A stretch of DNA of 64,000 nucleotides, from assembly GCA_958009055.1 (NCBI GenBank), contig OY253658.1, positions 248,001-312,000 on the forward strand. The letters run 5' to 3'. The stretch comes from Choricystis sp. odSpoLacu1. Lineage: Eukaryota; Chlorophyta; Trebouxiophyceae. The notes under the pieces are model-generated. The model had not been told where the DNA came from and ran no database searches. It saw only the letters and a list, made by a program, of their open reading frames with translations. Both the position numbers and the translations under genes were made by a program. Of the stretch, positions 62,901 through 64,000 are shown piece after piece; position 1 is the first letter of the stretch; each line of letters starts with the position of its first letter.

Positions 62901-63925
62901 GCGGCGCAGAGGCCGAGCTGGAGACCGCGCGCGCCGAGGCGGCCGCGCTGCGGTCGGACGAAGCGGCCGCAGCGGACGCTCTGAAGGCTGCCCGCCGCGC
63001 CGCCTCGGCCGCGGCTGCCGTCGCCACCGACGTCAAAGCCGCCATCGCGGCGGCTGACGTGGACGCGGATGCAGCGGATGCGACGGTGGCGGGGGTGGTG
63101 GCTGCGGCGGCGCTCGATGAAGTGGTGTTGCCGCGCACGGCCGACAACGCGTCGTTCGACTTTGCGTCCCTGCCGCGCCACCTGACGGCCGCCACATCCT
63201 CCTCCGACCGCGCCCGCGTGGAGGCCTCCCTGGCGGCTGACGCGGAGCGCCTGACCGTGGAACTGGCGGCGGGTGCTCCCAACCTGAAAGCGGTGGCCCA
63301 GTATGGAGACGTCAAGGAACGCGAGCGCGGTCTCGCGGCCGACCTCGACGCTGCGCGCGCGGCCGCGCGCGACGCGGCCGACGCCTTTGCCCGCGTCCGC
63401 TCCCGCCGCCACGCCCTCTTCATGGCCGCCTTTGACGCGGCCGCCACCGCGGTCAACGACGTGTTCAAGGATCTGACCCGCTCTGACGCGCACCCGGCCG
63501 GCGGGTCTGCCCACCTGTCGCTTGACAGCGCGGACGACCCCTTCCTCGGCGGCGTCAAGTTTACGGCCATGCCCCCCGCCAAACGGTACCGCGACATGGA
63601 CGCCCTGTCGGGGGGGGAGAAGACACTGTCCGCGCTTGCCCTGCTGTTCGCGGTGCACGCGTACCGGGCGGCCCCCTTTTTTGTGCTGGACGAAGTGGAC
63701 GCCGCGCTCGACGCGGCCAACGTCGCGCGCGTCGCGGCCTACGTGCGCGCCCGCACCCGCTCATCCGCCCACCCCCCCCTCCAAGCCGTCGTCATCTCCC
63801 TCAAGGATGGCTTCTACCACCACGCGGACGCGTTGGTGGGGGTGACGCGGGACCCGGGGACCGGGAGCAGCCACACGCTGACGTTTGACCTGGAGCGGTA
63901 CGGGCCGCCGAGCGCGGCGGCGTGA
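59941..63925 (+). CDS. SMC1: Structural maintenance of chromosomes protein 1 (cohesin SMC1)
   Basis: Exons 59941-60009 and 60328-63925; removing one surplus base at 61776-61792 gives 1221 aa. The N-terminal ATPase half is [44 protein letters not shown] (Walker A at about residue 47), LRGSLRDLVH and RNFLVFQGDIEAVASMSP. Coiled coil leads to the hinge (about residues 530-680): FPGVKGRLSDLATAAQRRHHLALAVVLGRDMDSVVVD to GTLITRAGLITGG. A second coiled coil leads to the C-terminal half: VFKDLTRSD, LSGGEKTLSALALLFA (signature, about residue 1116) and PFFVLDEVDAALD (Walker B). [12 protein letters not shown] and ARNFLVFQGD.E are SMC1-specific rather than SMC2/3/4. It pairs with SMC3 for sister chromatid cohesion. 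The intron ends TAG. Confidence 0.95.
61776..61792 (+). other. Frame break in SMC1 in a (CG)n tract
   Basis: Seventeen bases of alternating CG. The frame ..GVDDALRDARARA passes to RRESERERRIADAVAHMARVFPG, leading into the hinge. One surplus base accounts for it. Confidence 0.75.
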
Positions 63926-64000
63926 GTGGATGGAAAAGAGGTGTGTGTGTGTGCGCGTGTTTCTGCTTTCCTTCCTTTCCCATTTCCCTCCCACACTGCC

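Overview
This window is nuclear DNA of a GC-rich green alga. The genes are eukaryotic, with GT-AG introns, UTRs and no operons. The green lineage is indicated by a nuclear psaG with a plastid transit peptide (PsaG is specific to plants and green algae), a plant-type plastid Fe-superoxide dismutase, plant-type TOM5, NEF1 (NO EXINE FORMATION 1), PDIL5-type disulfide isomerase, a WYRD/INCENP C-terminus and a PHIP1-like RRM protein. Very high GC, Ala/Gly/Pro-rich low-complexity proteins, one gene per about 2.2 kb and one to a few short introns per gene suit a compact chlorophyte genome. I cannot name the species.

I find 29 protein genes and no rRNA, tRNA, CRISPR array or transposon. In order: PDIL5-like (-, runs off the left edge), LIN9/ALY (-), Nudix hydrolase (+), NUP50 (+), Fe-SOD (-), KISH/TMEM167 (-), eRF1 (-), RIO1 kinase (+), exocyst SEC15 (-), Derlin (-), aspartylglucosaminidase (+), INCENP (-), GEX1/KAR5-type nuclear-fusion protein (+), psaG (+), PAO/TIC55-type Rieske oxygenase (-), unknown (+), cytochrome P450 (-), NIPA-type transporter (-), ATG13 (+), SR splicing factor (-), NEF1 (-), TOM5 (+), unknown (+), RNA polymerase III largest subunit RPC1 (-), HEATR5/SWEETIE (+), METTL21-type methyltransferase (+), PHIP1-like RRM protein (-), conserved unknown (+), cohesin SMC1 (+). 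These are mostly single-copy housekeeping genes. Many lie head to head across 130-590 bp, so shared divergent promoters are likely.

Three genome-scale patterns stand out. First, six long genes (LIN9, SEC15, ATG13, RPC1, HEATR5, SMC1) are broken by reading-frame shifts. Nine are single shifts, each equal to exactly one surplus base, and nearly all lie in G/C homopolymers or CG-alternating tracts; ATG13 carries a net shift of two. Assembly insertions are the simplest explanation. Second, introns repeatedly have a G-rich, C-poor 5' half and a C-rich, G-poor 3' half, so the two halves can pair. Third, just downstream of psaG and of the P450 lies an out-of-register second copy of the gene's own C-terminal codons with its own stop. 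These look like remnants of collapsed tandem duplicates.

Splice sites were placed by eye from GT/AG signals, reading-frame continuity and remembered family sequence. No alignment or transcript data were available.
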